From NCBI GenBank assembly GCA_016218005.1, contig JACRFF010000161.1, forward strand, positions 1-12,733: DNA of 12,733 nt. Reading direction: 5' to 3'. The DNA is from Ignavibacteriales bacterium. GTDB taxonomy: Bacteria > Bacteroidota > Ignavibacteria > UBA10030. The position numbers and the translations under genes were made by a program. Shown here one piece after another: positions 1 to 6,470 of this stretch. Below the pieces are notes generated by a model. That model did not search any database. It saw only the letters and a program-made list of their open reading frames with translations, and was not told the origin of the DNA. Position 1 is the stretch's first letter, and each line of letters starts with the position of its first letter.

Positions 1-861
1 CATGCGTTCGTACTCTTTACCCACCAGCACGCGTCCCTTCAACTTCTCCACCACTTGATACTCGTCGTCGAGAACAACAAGCCGCGCTTCCGCTAGAATC
101 AGTTGTTGACCCTTGTGAAGAACTTTCACGTAGTCAATGTTAGGATGGACGGCGAGCGCAACGTTGGAGATGAGCGTCCACGGTGTTGTCGTCCAGACGA
201 GGAAGTACGTGTTCTCCTCCCCCTTCACTTTCAGCTTGACGTAGATGGAGGGGTCTTTGACGTCTTTATATCCAAGCGACACCTCGTGTGATGAGAGCGG
301 CGTTTCGCACCGCGGACAGTACGGCTGAATCTTGTATCCTTTGTAGATCAAGCCGCGATCGAAGTACTGACGCAGCGCCCACCAGACCGACTCGATGTAG
401 TTATTCTCGAACGTGACGTACGGATGCTGAAGGTCGACCCAGTAGCCCATCATCCGGGTCATCTCTTCCCATTCCGTCTTGTATTTCCACACGGACTTGC
501 GGCACTCGTCGTTGAACTTCGCCACGCCGAACTCAACAATCTGGTCTTTGTGCTTGAAGCCAAGCGCCTTTTCGACTTCAATTTCCACCGGCAATCCGTG
601 CGTGTCCCACCCCGCCTTGCGATGCACCTGAAATCCCTGCATCGTCTTGTATCGGCAAATGATGTCTTTCAGCGTACGCGCCATAACGTGGTGAATGCCC
701 GGCTTGCCGTTCGCCGTCGGCGGACCTTCGTAGAACGTAAAGCGCGGCTTTCCCTCACGCGAGGTAATGGATTTCTTGAAGATCTCGTGCTCGTCCCAAT
801 ACTTCGAGACACTCGCCTCGAATTCAGAAAAATTGATCTTATCGGTCAGCTGTTTGAACAC
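1..861 (-). CDS. ileS: Isoleucyl-tRNA synthetase, N-terminal part (cut by window edge)
   Basis: Class I aminoacyl-tRNA synthetase that charges tRNA-Ile in the cytoplasm. I translated the minus strand from 861 to 1 and obtained 287 uninterrupted codons; the rest lies outside the window. Visible landmarks: EGPPTANGKPGIHH at about residues 45-58, whose GIHH is the HIGH-type ATP motif; AGWDTHGLPVE at 83-93; a CPRC pair at 182-185; and the threonine-rich TTTPWTL at 224-230, which opens the CP1 editing domain. The KMSKS motif would lie beyond the edge. The long, eukaryote-like style of the HIGH region matches IleRS of Bacteroidota and relatives. The start is uncertain. GTG at 861 gives a family-like N-terminus (VFKQLTDKINFSEFE), but the only good Shine-Dalgarno lies 25 nt upstream, better placed for in-frame ATT (879) or CTG (876). 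It is the last visible gene of the yggS-divIVA-PNP-DUF2905 string, about 30 nt after DUF2905. Confidence 0.95.
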   Translation of the reverse strand, partial: MFKQLTDKINFSEFEASVSKYWDEHEIFKKSITSREGKPRFTFYEGPPTANGKPGIHHVMARTLKDIICRYKTMQGFQVHRKAGWDTHGLPVEIEVEKALGFKHKDQIVEFGVAKFNDECRKSVWKYKTEWEEMTRMMGYWVDLQHPYVTFENNYIESVWWALRQYFDRGLIYKGYKIQPYCPRCETPLSSHEVSLGYKDVKDPSIYVKLKVKGEENTYFLVWTTTPWTLISNVALAVHPNIDYVKVLHKGQQLILAEARLVVLDDEYQVVEKLKGRVLVGKEYERM

Positions 862-886
862 TGGTCTTTCACTCAGAATTGTTATG

Positions 887-891
887 CCTCT
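887..891 (-). promoter_or_regulatory. Candidate Shine-Dalgarno for ileS
   Basis: On the minus strand AGAGG lies just after the DUF2905 stop. It sits 7 nt before an in-frame ATT codon (879-877), 10 nt before CTG (876-874) and 25 nt before GTG (861-859). It is the best ribosome site in the junction, but it does not fit the start codon suggested by protein length. It may mark a non-ATG start or be chance. Confidence 0.4.
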
Positions 892-892
892 T

Positions 893-1117
893 TTACTTCT
901 TGAGATACTGGGATATCAACCACAGTGCGCCGCTGACGACCGCGCTCACGAGCAGGCTCGTGACAACGGGGATGTAGACCTCGAAGTTATCTTTCTTGAT
1001 GTGAATGTCGCCCGGCAGTTTTCCGAGGTAGGGAATTTTCGGAGCGAACATCATCGCTATACCAACCACGACGATCACCAGACCGAGAACAACCAATCCT
1101 TTGCCGAGATGCACCAT
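893..1117 (-). CDS. DUF2905 family small membrane protein
   Basis: A 74-residue inner-membrane protein of unknown function. It starts at ATG 1117 (MVHLGKGL); a longer open frame upstream of that only overlaps the PNP gene and is not protein-like. A first hydrophobic helix spans about residues 5-24, then the family signature PYLGKLPGDIHIKKDNFEVYIP at about 29-50, then a second hydrophobic helix at about 51-70, and a short KK tail. The loop between the two helices is the most conserved part of DUF2905 proteins. The gene begins 8 nt after the PNP stop codon and is followed by ileS, so it is very likely co-transcribed with them. No strong Shine-Dalgarno is visible, which suggests translational coupling to PNP. 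The family assignment is confident; no biochemical role can be read from the sequence. Confidence 0.85.
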   Translation of the reverse strand: MVHLGKGLVVLGLVIVVVGIAMMFAPKIPYLGKLPGDIHIKKDNFEVYIPVVTSLLVSAVVSGALWLISQYLKK

Positions 1118-1125
1118 GGCGCTTG

Positions 1126-1953
1126 CTACAACTTCATGCGCTTCACCACTTCCTTCATGATCGCCGTCATCTTCGGCTCGGCCTTGGTTGCCACCTTCAA
1201 CACTTCGTCCAGCGTTACCGGCGTAAGCGCGTCCGGAAAGCATTCGTCCGTGAGAATCGAAAAGCCGAGGCATTTCATGTTCATGTGGTTGGCGACAATA
1301 TTTTCTGGCACTGTCGACATACCAACTGCATCCGCACCGATGGCCCGAAGGAAGCGATACTCCGCACGAGTTTCGAGCGTCGGCCCCTGCATGGCAACGT
1401 ACACTCCCTTCTGCACCGGAATCTTCAAATCCAATGCGGCTTGTTCCGCCAACGCGATCAGGCCCTTGTTATACGGCTCGGACATATCCGGAAAGCGCGG
1501 ACCGAGCGAATCGTCATTCGGGCCGATCAACGGATTGTCGCCCAGCAAGTTGATATGATCCGTCATGATCATCACTTCTCCCTTGCGGAAAAGAGGATTC
1601 AACGCACCCGCGGCGTTGGAGATCAGCAGGTTTTCTACGCCGAGAAACTTCATGACGCGAACGGGAAACGTCACCTGCCGCAGGGAATATTGTTCGTAGT
1701 AATGAAACCGCCCTTGCATCGCCACAACGCTCTTGCCGTCAAGCCGACCGAAGATAAGTTTGCCGTGATGCGATTCCACGGTCGAGACCGGAAAGTGTGG
1801 AATCTTCTCGTAGTCAATCACCGCATCCTTCTTGATCTCTTTCGCCAATCCGCCGAGACCGGTGCCGAGAATAATGCCGACCTTCGGTGTTGCATCGGTT
1901 TGGGTGCGAAGGAATTCGACGGCTTCGTTGATGTGCTTCCGCAGTTCTATCAT
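1126..1953 (-). CDS. Purine nucleoside phosphorylase, trimeric (PNP/MTAP) family
   Basis: Cytoplasmic salvage enzyme that splits purine nucleosides with phosphate into free base and ribose-1-phosphate. At 275 residues it has the usual length of the trimeric family. Motifs in order: GTGLGG (30-35, phosphate loop), SHHGK (61-65), GRFHYYE (81-87), NAAGALN (113-119), GPNDDSLGPRFPDMSEPY (144-161), and GPTLETRAEYR with GADAVGMSTVPE (190-217). Glu194 aligns with the base-binding Glu201 of the human enzyme. At the place of human Asn243 the sequence reads ILTDE, so Asp236 replaces Asn; this may widen base preference. The ATG overlaps the divIVA stop in an ATGA, which suggests translational coupling. 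No separate promoter is seen. The family is clear; the exact substrate (inosine/guanosine, adenosine or methylthio-nucleosides) is not settled. Confidence 0.93.
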   Translation of the reverse strand: MIELRKHINEAVEFLRTQTDATPKVGIILGTGLGGLAKEIKKDAVIDYEKIPHFPVSTVESHHGKLIFGRLDGKSVVAMQGRFHYYEQYSLRQVTFPVRVMKFLGVENLLISNAAGALNPLFRKGEVMIMTDHINLLGDNPLIGPNDDSLGPRFPDMSEPYNKGLIALAEQAALDLKIPVQKGVYVAMQGPTLETRAEYRFLRAIGADAVGMSTVPENIVANHMNMKCLGFSILTDECFPDALTPVTLDEVLKVATKAEPKMTAIMKEVVKRMKL

Positions 1954-2480
1954 AGCTTTTTCAGGATATCGTCAATTTCAATCTGGTCTTTGCCGGTGCC
2001 TTGAGAACGGTCGCCCCGCAACACATTGTCTTCATCAATATCCAATGCGCGGATGAGGTCAAGCTCGGAGGAAAGCAACACGCGCAGCTTGCTGAGCATG
2101 CTCTCCTTCCTCGCTTTCAACGTCGAGATTTCTTCTTTCGCTCGAGCAAAATCGAGCCGCGCCTTTTCAACGATCTGCGAAGCCTTCAACTCCGCCTCCT
2201 TGATGATCAGGTCGGCTTCTTTGCGCGAGTTCTCAATGGACCTGCCGCTGGTTTCTTGCGCTTGCAGAAGAGTCTGCTGCAGCGTCTTCTCCATGTTTTT
2301 GTAGTCAACAAGCTGAGTTTCGAGGCCGATCAGCTTGTCTTTCATTTCCTTGTTGAGGCGAAGAAGATCCTCAACTTCATTCGACAACATGTCGAGGAAG
2401 GTGTCGACCTCGACGGAATCGTATCCCCGCATCACCTTCTTGAACTGCTGTCGTTTGATTTCCAACGGTGTGATTTTCAT
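1950..2480 (-). CDS. divIVA: DivIVA-domain protein
   Basis: A 176-residue coiled-coil protein of the DivIVA/GpsB group. In Gram-positive bacteria these bind curved membrane at poles and septa and recruit division or wall-synthesis proteins. The N-terminus has the family signature: TPLEIKRQQFKKVMRGYD (4-21) followed by VEVDTFLDML (23-32). A long heptad-rich charged region follows from about residue 35 to 130 (KEADLIIKEAELKASQIVEKAR), then a variable acidic tail ending DDILKKL. There is no signal peptide or membrane segment; the family binds membrane peripherally. The ATG at 2480 has a Shine-Dalgarno AAGGTG (2490-2485) at good spacing, 13 nt or so after yggS. Its stop overlaps the PNP start by 4 nt. 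The gene order echoes yggS-divIVA-ileS clusters of Gram-positive bacteria. Its role in this Gram-negative-type cell is inferred only. Confidence 0.9.
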   Translation of the reverse strand: MKITPLEIKRQQFKKVMRGYDSVEVDTFLDMLSNEVEDLLRLNKEMKDKLIGLETQLVDYKNMEKTLQQTLLQAQETSGRSIENSRKEADLIIKEAELKASQIVEKARLDFARAKEEISTLKARKESMLSKLRVLLSSELDLIRALDIDEDNVLRGDRSQGTGKDQIEIDDILKKL

Positions 2481-2484
2481 TGTT

Positions 2485-2490
2485 CACCTT
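2485..2490 (-). promoter_or_regulatory. Shine-Dalgarno of divIVA
   Basis: On the minus strand AAGGTG lies 4 nt before ATG 2480. It supports that start and shows that this genome uses Shine-Dalgarno sites at least for some genes. Confidence 0.7.
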
Positions 2491-2501
2491 TGATGTTCAC
2501 C

Positions 2502-3188
2502 CTACGAACGCTCGCCGAATACAGAGGTTCCAATACGAACAATGGTCGCCCCCTCTTCAATGGCGACCTCATAATCGTTGCTCATTCCCATAGATAGATG
2601 TTCCATCGCTGCTCCTTCAATGCCAGCCGCCGCGACTTCATCTCTCAATTCCCGCAACATTCGATACGACCAACGCGCGGTCTCTGTGCCTCCCGAAAGC
2701 GGACCCATCGTCATCAAGCCGCGAATCCGTACGTTCGGCAGTGCGGCCACCGACTTGACCAACGCCAACGTGCGTTCAGGTAGAACGCCAAACTTGGTGG
2801 ACTCGTCAGTTGTGTGAACTTCGATAAGGGCGTGCACCACGCGGCCGAGGTTGGCCGCCCGCTTATTGAGTTCCTTCGCCAAGTCAAAATCATCCACCGA
2901 ATGGATCAGATGGACGAACGGCGCGATGAACTTTGCCTTGTTCGATTGCAGGTGGCCTATGAAATGCCATCGCATCTCCCGATTCGGCAACTGCTCACGT
3001 TTCGGCAGCAATTCCTGAACATAGTTTTCGCCGAAATCAAGTTGCCCGGCCTCAACCGCCTCCCGAATCCTTTCCACTCCGAAGGTCTTGGACACTGCTA
3101 CCAGCGTCACTTCATCAGGATTTCTCTTGCAACGCCTGCAAGCCGCCGCAATTGTTTCCCTCACATCCCTGAGGTTATCTGCAATCAT
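2502..3188 (-). CDS. yggS: YggS/PROSC family pyridoxal-phosphate homeostasis protein
   Basis: A 228-residue cytoplasmic PLP-binding protein that buffers free PLP and affects amino-acid and vitamin B6 balance; no enzymatic activity is established for the family. It is a single alanine-racemase-like TIM barrel. Visible motifs: LVAVSKTF, with Lys34 as the Schiff-base lysine; FGENYVQE soon after; WHFIGHLQSNK; the phosphate-binding LSMGMSNDYEVAIEEG; and the closing VRIGTSVFGER. The frame is open back to TTG 3233, but that codon lies inside the -35 box of the promoter found here. ATG 3188 gives the normal family N-terminus (MIADNLRDVRE) and length. It is the first gene of the minus-strand string and is divergent from the TPR gene. 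In Gram-positive bacteria the same gene (ylmE) also precedes division genes and divIVA. Confidence 0.94.
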   Translation of the reverse strand: MIADNLRDVRETIAAACRRCKRNPDEVTLVAVSKTFGVERIREAVEAGQLDFGENYVQELLPKREQLPNREMRWHFIGHLQSNKAKFIAPFVHLIHSVDDFDLAKELNKRAANLGRVVHALIEVHTTDESTKFGVLPERTLALVKSVAALPNVRIRGLMTMGPLSGGTETARWSYRMLRELRDEVAAAGIEGAAMEHLSMGMSNDYEVAIEEGATIVRIGTSVFGERS

Positions 3189-3204
3189 CGCATCTTGGTG
3201 GTGG

Positions 3205-3233
3205 AATATACTCCAACACTGCCCGAAAAGCAA
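3205..3233 (-). promoter_or_regulatory. Sigma-70-like promoter of the yggS-divIVA-PNP-DUF2905-ileS string
   Basis: On the minus strand TTGCTT (3233-3228) and TATATT (3210-3205) are separated by exactly 17 nt. Transcription would begin near 3198, giving a leader of only about 10 nt before ATG 3188. The same TTGCTT -35 with a 17 nt spacer occurs before the FadL-type gene at 10556. Position and spacing are seen directly; activity is inferred. Confidence 0.6.
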
Positions 3234-3322
3234 CGCAACCGCTTTTTCGAGATAATTCGACTGCTTGCTCTCTTAATGTGAGCCGTTACTTGACTCCAAC
3301 TTCAAAACTTGTTTTATTGCGT

Positions 3323-4750
3323 ATGGGGAAAACGCCTGTGCCCGAGCAAGACCGATTTGAAGACAACCGACCCCGACGTCGGACAGACCGTTGGGATGAT
3401 GAACTCCGACGTTTCCGCGAAATGCTGAAGGACAACGGCAAGGATATCAATAGTCCGGAAGCGTTGGAAGAAATTATCCAGTTCTATTTTGAACACGAAA
3501 AGTTTGACGAAGCGTTACAGTTCTGCCAAAAGCTTCTCTCGTTCGAACCCTTCAACGCCGACGCTTGGCAGCGAAAGGGAATGATCCTCAACAATTTGTT
3601 TCTCTATGAAGACGCGTTGGAGTGCTACGAAAAGGCGCTCAGTCTGAATCCCACCGACCCGGAGATTTTCGTGAATCGCGGCATCACGCTGGATAATCTT
3701 GCAAGATCGGAAGAGGCGCTTGCATCATTCGAGACGGCCATTGTGCTGGACCCGGATAACCTCGATGCCCAGTTTCACAAAGGAGTAACGCTGGAAAAAT
3801 TAGAACGCTTCGCAGATGCGATAACGATTTTCAAACAGATCGTGGCGATCGAAGCTGAGCACGCCGACGCTTGGTACGAGTTGGGATTTTGCTACGACTA
3901 TCTGGAACAGTCGGAAGAATCCATTCGCTGTTACGATGAGCATCTCAACCTTGATCCTTACAATTTCAACGGATGGTATAACCGAGGCATTGTGTTGAAT
4001 CGCATCGGCCAGTACGACAAATCCATCGAAAGCTACGAGCTGGCGTTGGCGATTACCGATGATTTCCCCGCGGCATGGTATAACATGGGAAACGCGTTTG
4101 CGAATCTCGGCAAGTTCCACGACGCCATCCGCTGTTACAAAACCATGTTGGAACACGACCCGGCAGATGTTCCGGCGCTTCACAATCTTGGTAATGCTTA
4201 CGAAGAACTTGCCGACTACAAGCAAGCCATCGATTTCTATACTAAGGCATTAAAGCACGACGAACAGCACTACGAATCATACTTTGGCCGTGGTTGCTGC
4301 TGGGACGCGCTTGCCCAGCCCAAAAAAGCGCTCGCGGATTACAAGCGCGCCTTGAGTATCTCTCAGGATTATCCTGAACTATGGCACGCGCGCGCGGACG
4401 CCGAGTACAATCTGAGCCGCTTCGATGATTGTCTCGACAGCTACCAAATGGTGTTGAAATTAGACCCCGACAATGCCGAGGCGTGGTTCGATTACGGCGA
4501 CACGCTTTTAGAGCTTGGAATCTACGAACGCTCGCTGCAGGCGCTCTCGGAAAGCATTCGGTTGCGTAAGGATTTTGCGCCTGCCCACTTCAGCCAAGGC
4601 CGCGTCTTTCTTGCACTCTCGCGCATCGACGCAGCGGTGGAGGCATTTCGGACGGCCTTTTACATGGTACCCGAGCTTAAAAAAGATTTTATCGAGCACT
4701 ATCCGTCCGAATCGATGCGCCCCCCATTTTCGTATCTTCTCAAAGGATAG
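3323..4750 (+). CDS. Tetratricopeptide-repeat (TPR) protein, twelve tandem units
   Basis: A protein of about 475 residues made almost wholly of TPR helix pairs, so a scaffold for protein-protein contact; the partner is unknown. After a charged, arginine-rich leader there are about twelve repeats in perfect 34-residue register. The first is degenerate. The next eleven keep the conserved Gly of helix A every 34 residues with one exception, where it is Ala (in HARADAEYNL). Units show the usual pattern, for example AWYNMGNAFANLGKFHDAIRCYK. No signal peptide or membrane helix is seen, so it is probably cytoplasmic. The start is uncertain: ATG 3323 is used here; GTG 3278 would add 15 residues; neither has a Shine-Dalgarno. 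It is followed after 15 nt by aroE and probably leads that operon. No catalytic domain is present. Confidence 0.88.
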   Translation: MGKTPVPEQDRFEDNRPRRRTDRWDDELRRFREMLKDNGKDINSPEALEEIIQFYFEHEKFDEALQFCQKLLSFEPFNADAWQRKGMILNNLFLYEDALECYEKALSLNPTDPEIFVNRGITLDNLARSEEALASFETAIVLDPDNLDAQFHKGVTLEKLERFADAITIFKQIVAIEAEHADAWYELGFCYDYLEQSEESIRCYDEHLNLDPYNFNGWYNRGIVLNRIGQYDKSIESYELALAITDDFPAAWYNMGNAFANLGKFHDAIRCYKTMLEHDPADVPALHNLGNAYEELADYKQAIDFYTKALKHDEQHYESYFGRGCCWDALAQPKKALADYKRALSISQDYPELWHARADAEYNLSRFDDCLDSYQMVLKLDPDNAEAWFDYGDTLLELGIYERSLQALSESIRLRKDFAPAHFSQGRVFLALSRIDAAVEAFRTAFYMVPELKKDFIEHYPSESMRPPFSYLLKG

Positions 4751-4765
4751 CCGCTCATATCCGTT

Positions 4766-5617
4766 GTGAAACGACTTGCTCTCATCGGCCAACCCCTCGG
4801 CCATTCTCTCTCACCGCTCATGTTTCAAACCGCGTTTGATGCGTTGCGTATCGTCTGGAACTACGAACTGAAGGAAACGCCGGCGTTTCAGCTTACGACG
4901 TGCGTGCACGAGTTGGTTGAACAACATTTTGCCGGATTCAACATTACGATTCCGCACAAACAACAGATCATTCCACTCTTAGATACAATAGATAACGATG
5001 CGAGAAGCATCGGCGCCGTGAACACCGTATCCATCCAAGAAAAGAAACTGTTCGGAACCAACACTGACGTTATCGGCGTGGCCGAGACCCTACGACCGTA
5101 CGAGCGCGACATCGAATCGCAACGCGTGCTGATTCTCGGCGCTGGAGGCGCGGCGCGTGCGGCAGTATTCGCCCTTGCAAAATCCTTCAAGCCGGATTTC
5201 ATTTGGATCGCAGCGCGGGACAAGCATAAAGGGGAATCGATTCTCAAGAACATGAATTGCAGCGGCGAGGTTGTCCCTTTCGATGGAATAGGCAGAAGCG
5301 CTCAATTCATGGAATCCAAACTCGTTGTCAATACAACGCCGATAGGATTGCACCCACATGACAACGAATCGCCGTTGGGAACTGCGGCAGAATTCCAATC
5401 GCATCAATTGGCCTTCGACGTCGTGTATCGGCCTCGACAAACGAAATTCCTTTCTCAGGCGCATAATGCAGGCGCGAACACCATCGGCGGTTTGGAGATG
5501 TTTATCCAACAAGGCGCGGCGGCATTCAAGCTCTGGACTGGCCAACAAATGCCGACTGCGGCTGTACGTGCACAACTCGAACAACAGTTGACGACGGAAA
5601 AAGAAAATGTTGTCTGA
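4766..5617 (+). CDS. aroE: Shikimate dehydrogenase
   Basis: Reduces 3-dehydroshikimate to shikimate with NADPH, in the pathway to aromatic amino acids. The 283-residue length is normal. The substrate domain has GHSLSP with Ser14 and Ser16, NITIPHK with catalytic Lys65, AVNT with Asn86, and NTD with Asp101. The nucleotide-binding fold has GAGGAARA (125-132), then NTTPIGL (189-195), FDVVYRP (217-223) and the closing GGLEMFIQQG (241-250). All expected active-site residues are present. The start is GTG 4766; the preceding gene stops at 4750 and no in-frame ATG gives the family N-terminus (MKRLALIGQPLGHS). No clear Shine-Dalgarno is seen. The last 11 nt overlap the next gene, so both are probably translated from one message. 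The C-terminus carries a short charged tail (QQLTTEKENVV) beyond the core. Confidence 0.96.
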   Translation: MKRLALIGQPLGHSLSPLMFQTAFDALRIVWNYELKETPAFQLTTCVHELVEQHFAGFNITIPHKQQIIPLLDTIDNDARSIGAVNTVSIQEKKLFGTNTDVIGVAETLRPYERDIESQRVLILGAGGAARAAVFALAKSFKPDFIWIAARDKHKGESILKNMNCSGEVVPFDGIGRSAQFMESKLVVNTTPIGLHPHDNESPLGTAAEFQSHQLAFDVVYRPRQTKFLSQAHNAGANTIGGLEMFIQQGAAAFKLWTGQQMPTAAVRAQLEQQLTTEKENVV

Positions 5618-6458
5618 CACCATAACCGAAAAATATTCTAACCTTCAAGAAACTCTCCGCCTGCTCGGCAGTGTTGCCATCGGCTACTCGGGCGGCATCG
5701 ACAGCACACTTGTATTGCGGGTCGCGTGCGACGTGCTGGGCGCAAACGCCCTCGCCGTCATCGGCAGGTCAGCCACATATCCGACGCGCGAATTCGAGGA
5801 GGCTCTTGCAACGGCGCAAAAATTCGGCGCGCGGATTCGCGTGGTCGATACTGAAGAAACGGACAATCTAAAGTTCCAGCAAAATCCACCGAACCGATGC
5901 TACTTCTGTAAGAGCGAATTGTTCGGAAAACTTCACGCCATCGCCGCGGAAGAGGGAATCGCCCATATCGCCGATGGAACCATCACCGATGATCTGGTGG
6001 ATTTTCGTCCCGGCATGGCCGCCAAGCGAGAGCAAAACGTTCGTTCACCGTTGCTTGAGACGAATTTTTCAAAGGCAGATGTACGCGAGTTGGCAAAGCA
6101 CTTGGGTGTTCCGTTCTGGGACAAACCCTCGTTTGCTTGCCTCGCTTCCCGTTTTCCGTATTGGACCGGCATCACGAAGGAGAATCTTATGAAGATTGAC
6201 TCGGCAGAAACATTTTTCCGCGACCACGGATTTCGCCAGTTCCGCGTTCGTCATCACGACGATACAACGGTACGCATCGAATTGAGTCAGCAAGAATTTC
6301 CCCAACTGTTCGATGCTGCATTCCGTTCGAAATGCGTTGCGCATCTCAAGTCGCTCGGTTACACATACATCACGGTCGATCTTCAGGGCTATCGAACCGG
6401 CAGCATGAACGAAACCCTCACCGCCGATGTGAAGATGGAATTCCAACAAACGCTCTAA
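5607..6458 (+). CDS. larE: LarE-type ATP-dependent sulfur transferase
   Basis: PP-loop enzyme of the LarE family. LarE adenylates and then thiolates the pyridinium dicarboxylate precursor to make the nickel-pincer nucleotide cofactor of lactate racemase and related enzymes. Seen in the 283 residues: the PP-loop SGGIDS (28-33), RSATYP (54-59), NPPNRCYFCK with Cys98 and Cys101, DGTITDD (123-129), and KPSFACLASRFPYWTGIT with Cys178. Cys178 lies where Lactobacillus LarE has its sacrificial cysteine. The added CxxC pair matches the three-cysteine LarE type reported to hold an iron-sulfur cluster. The gene overlaps aroE by 11 nt and the metal ATPase follows after 12 nt. No larA, larB or larC is in the window, so the target enzyme is unknown. 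Other PP-loop sulfurtransferases are less likely given the full set of motifs. Confidence 0.88.
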   Translation: MLSDTITEKYSNLQETLRLLGSVAIGYSGGIDSTLVLRVACDVLGANALAVIGRSATYPTREFEEALATAQKFGARIRVVDTEETDNLKFQQNPPNRCYFCKSELFGKLHAIAAEEGIAHIADGTITDDLVDFRPGMAAKREQNVRSPLLETNFSKADVRELAKHLGVPFWDKPSFACLASRFPYWTGITKENLMKIDSAETFFRDHGFRQFRVRHHDDTTVRIELSQQEFPQLFDAAFRSKCVAHLKSLGYTYITVDLQGYRTGSMNETLTADVKMEFQQTL

Positions 6459-6470
6459 CCGACTCCAGCC

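Noticed and set aside
424..903. Plus-strand open frame of 159 codons, opposite ileS
   Set aside because: It lies fully antisense to a clear IleRS reading frame, has no Shine-Dalgarno, and reads as arginine- and histidine-rich filler typical of shadow frames.
767..2004. Two long plus-strand frames (767-1558 and 1123-2004)
   Set aside because: Both run antisense to DUF2905 and PNP, whose family motifs are unmistakable; the plus-strand products show no recognisable domain.
3189..3233. Longer yggS using TTG 3233
   Set aside because: The added 15 residues are unlike the family and the TTG overlaps the -35 box of the likely promoter.
3290..3318. TTGACT-17-TTTATT as promoter of the TPR gene
   Set aside because: Transcription would start at or after ATG 3323, leaving no start codon with a leader; the -10 box is also weak.
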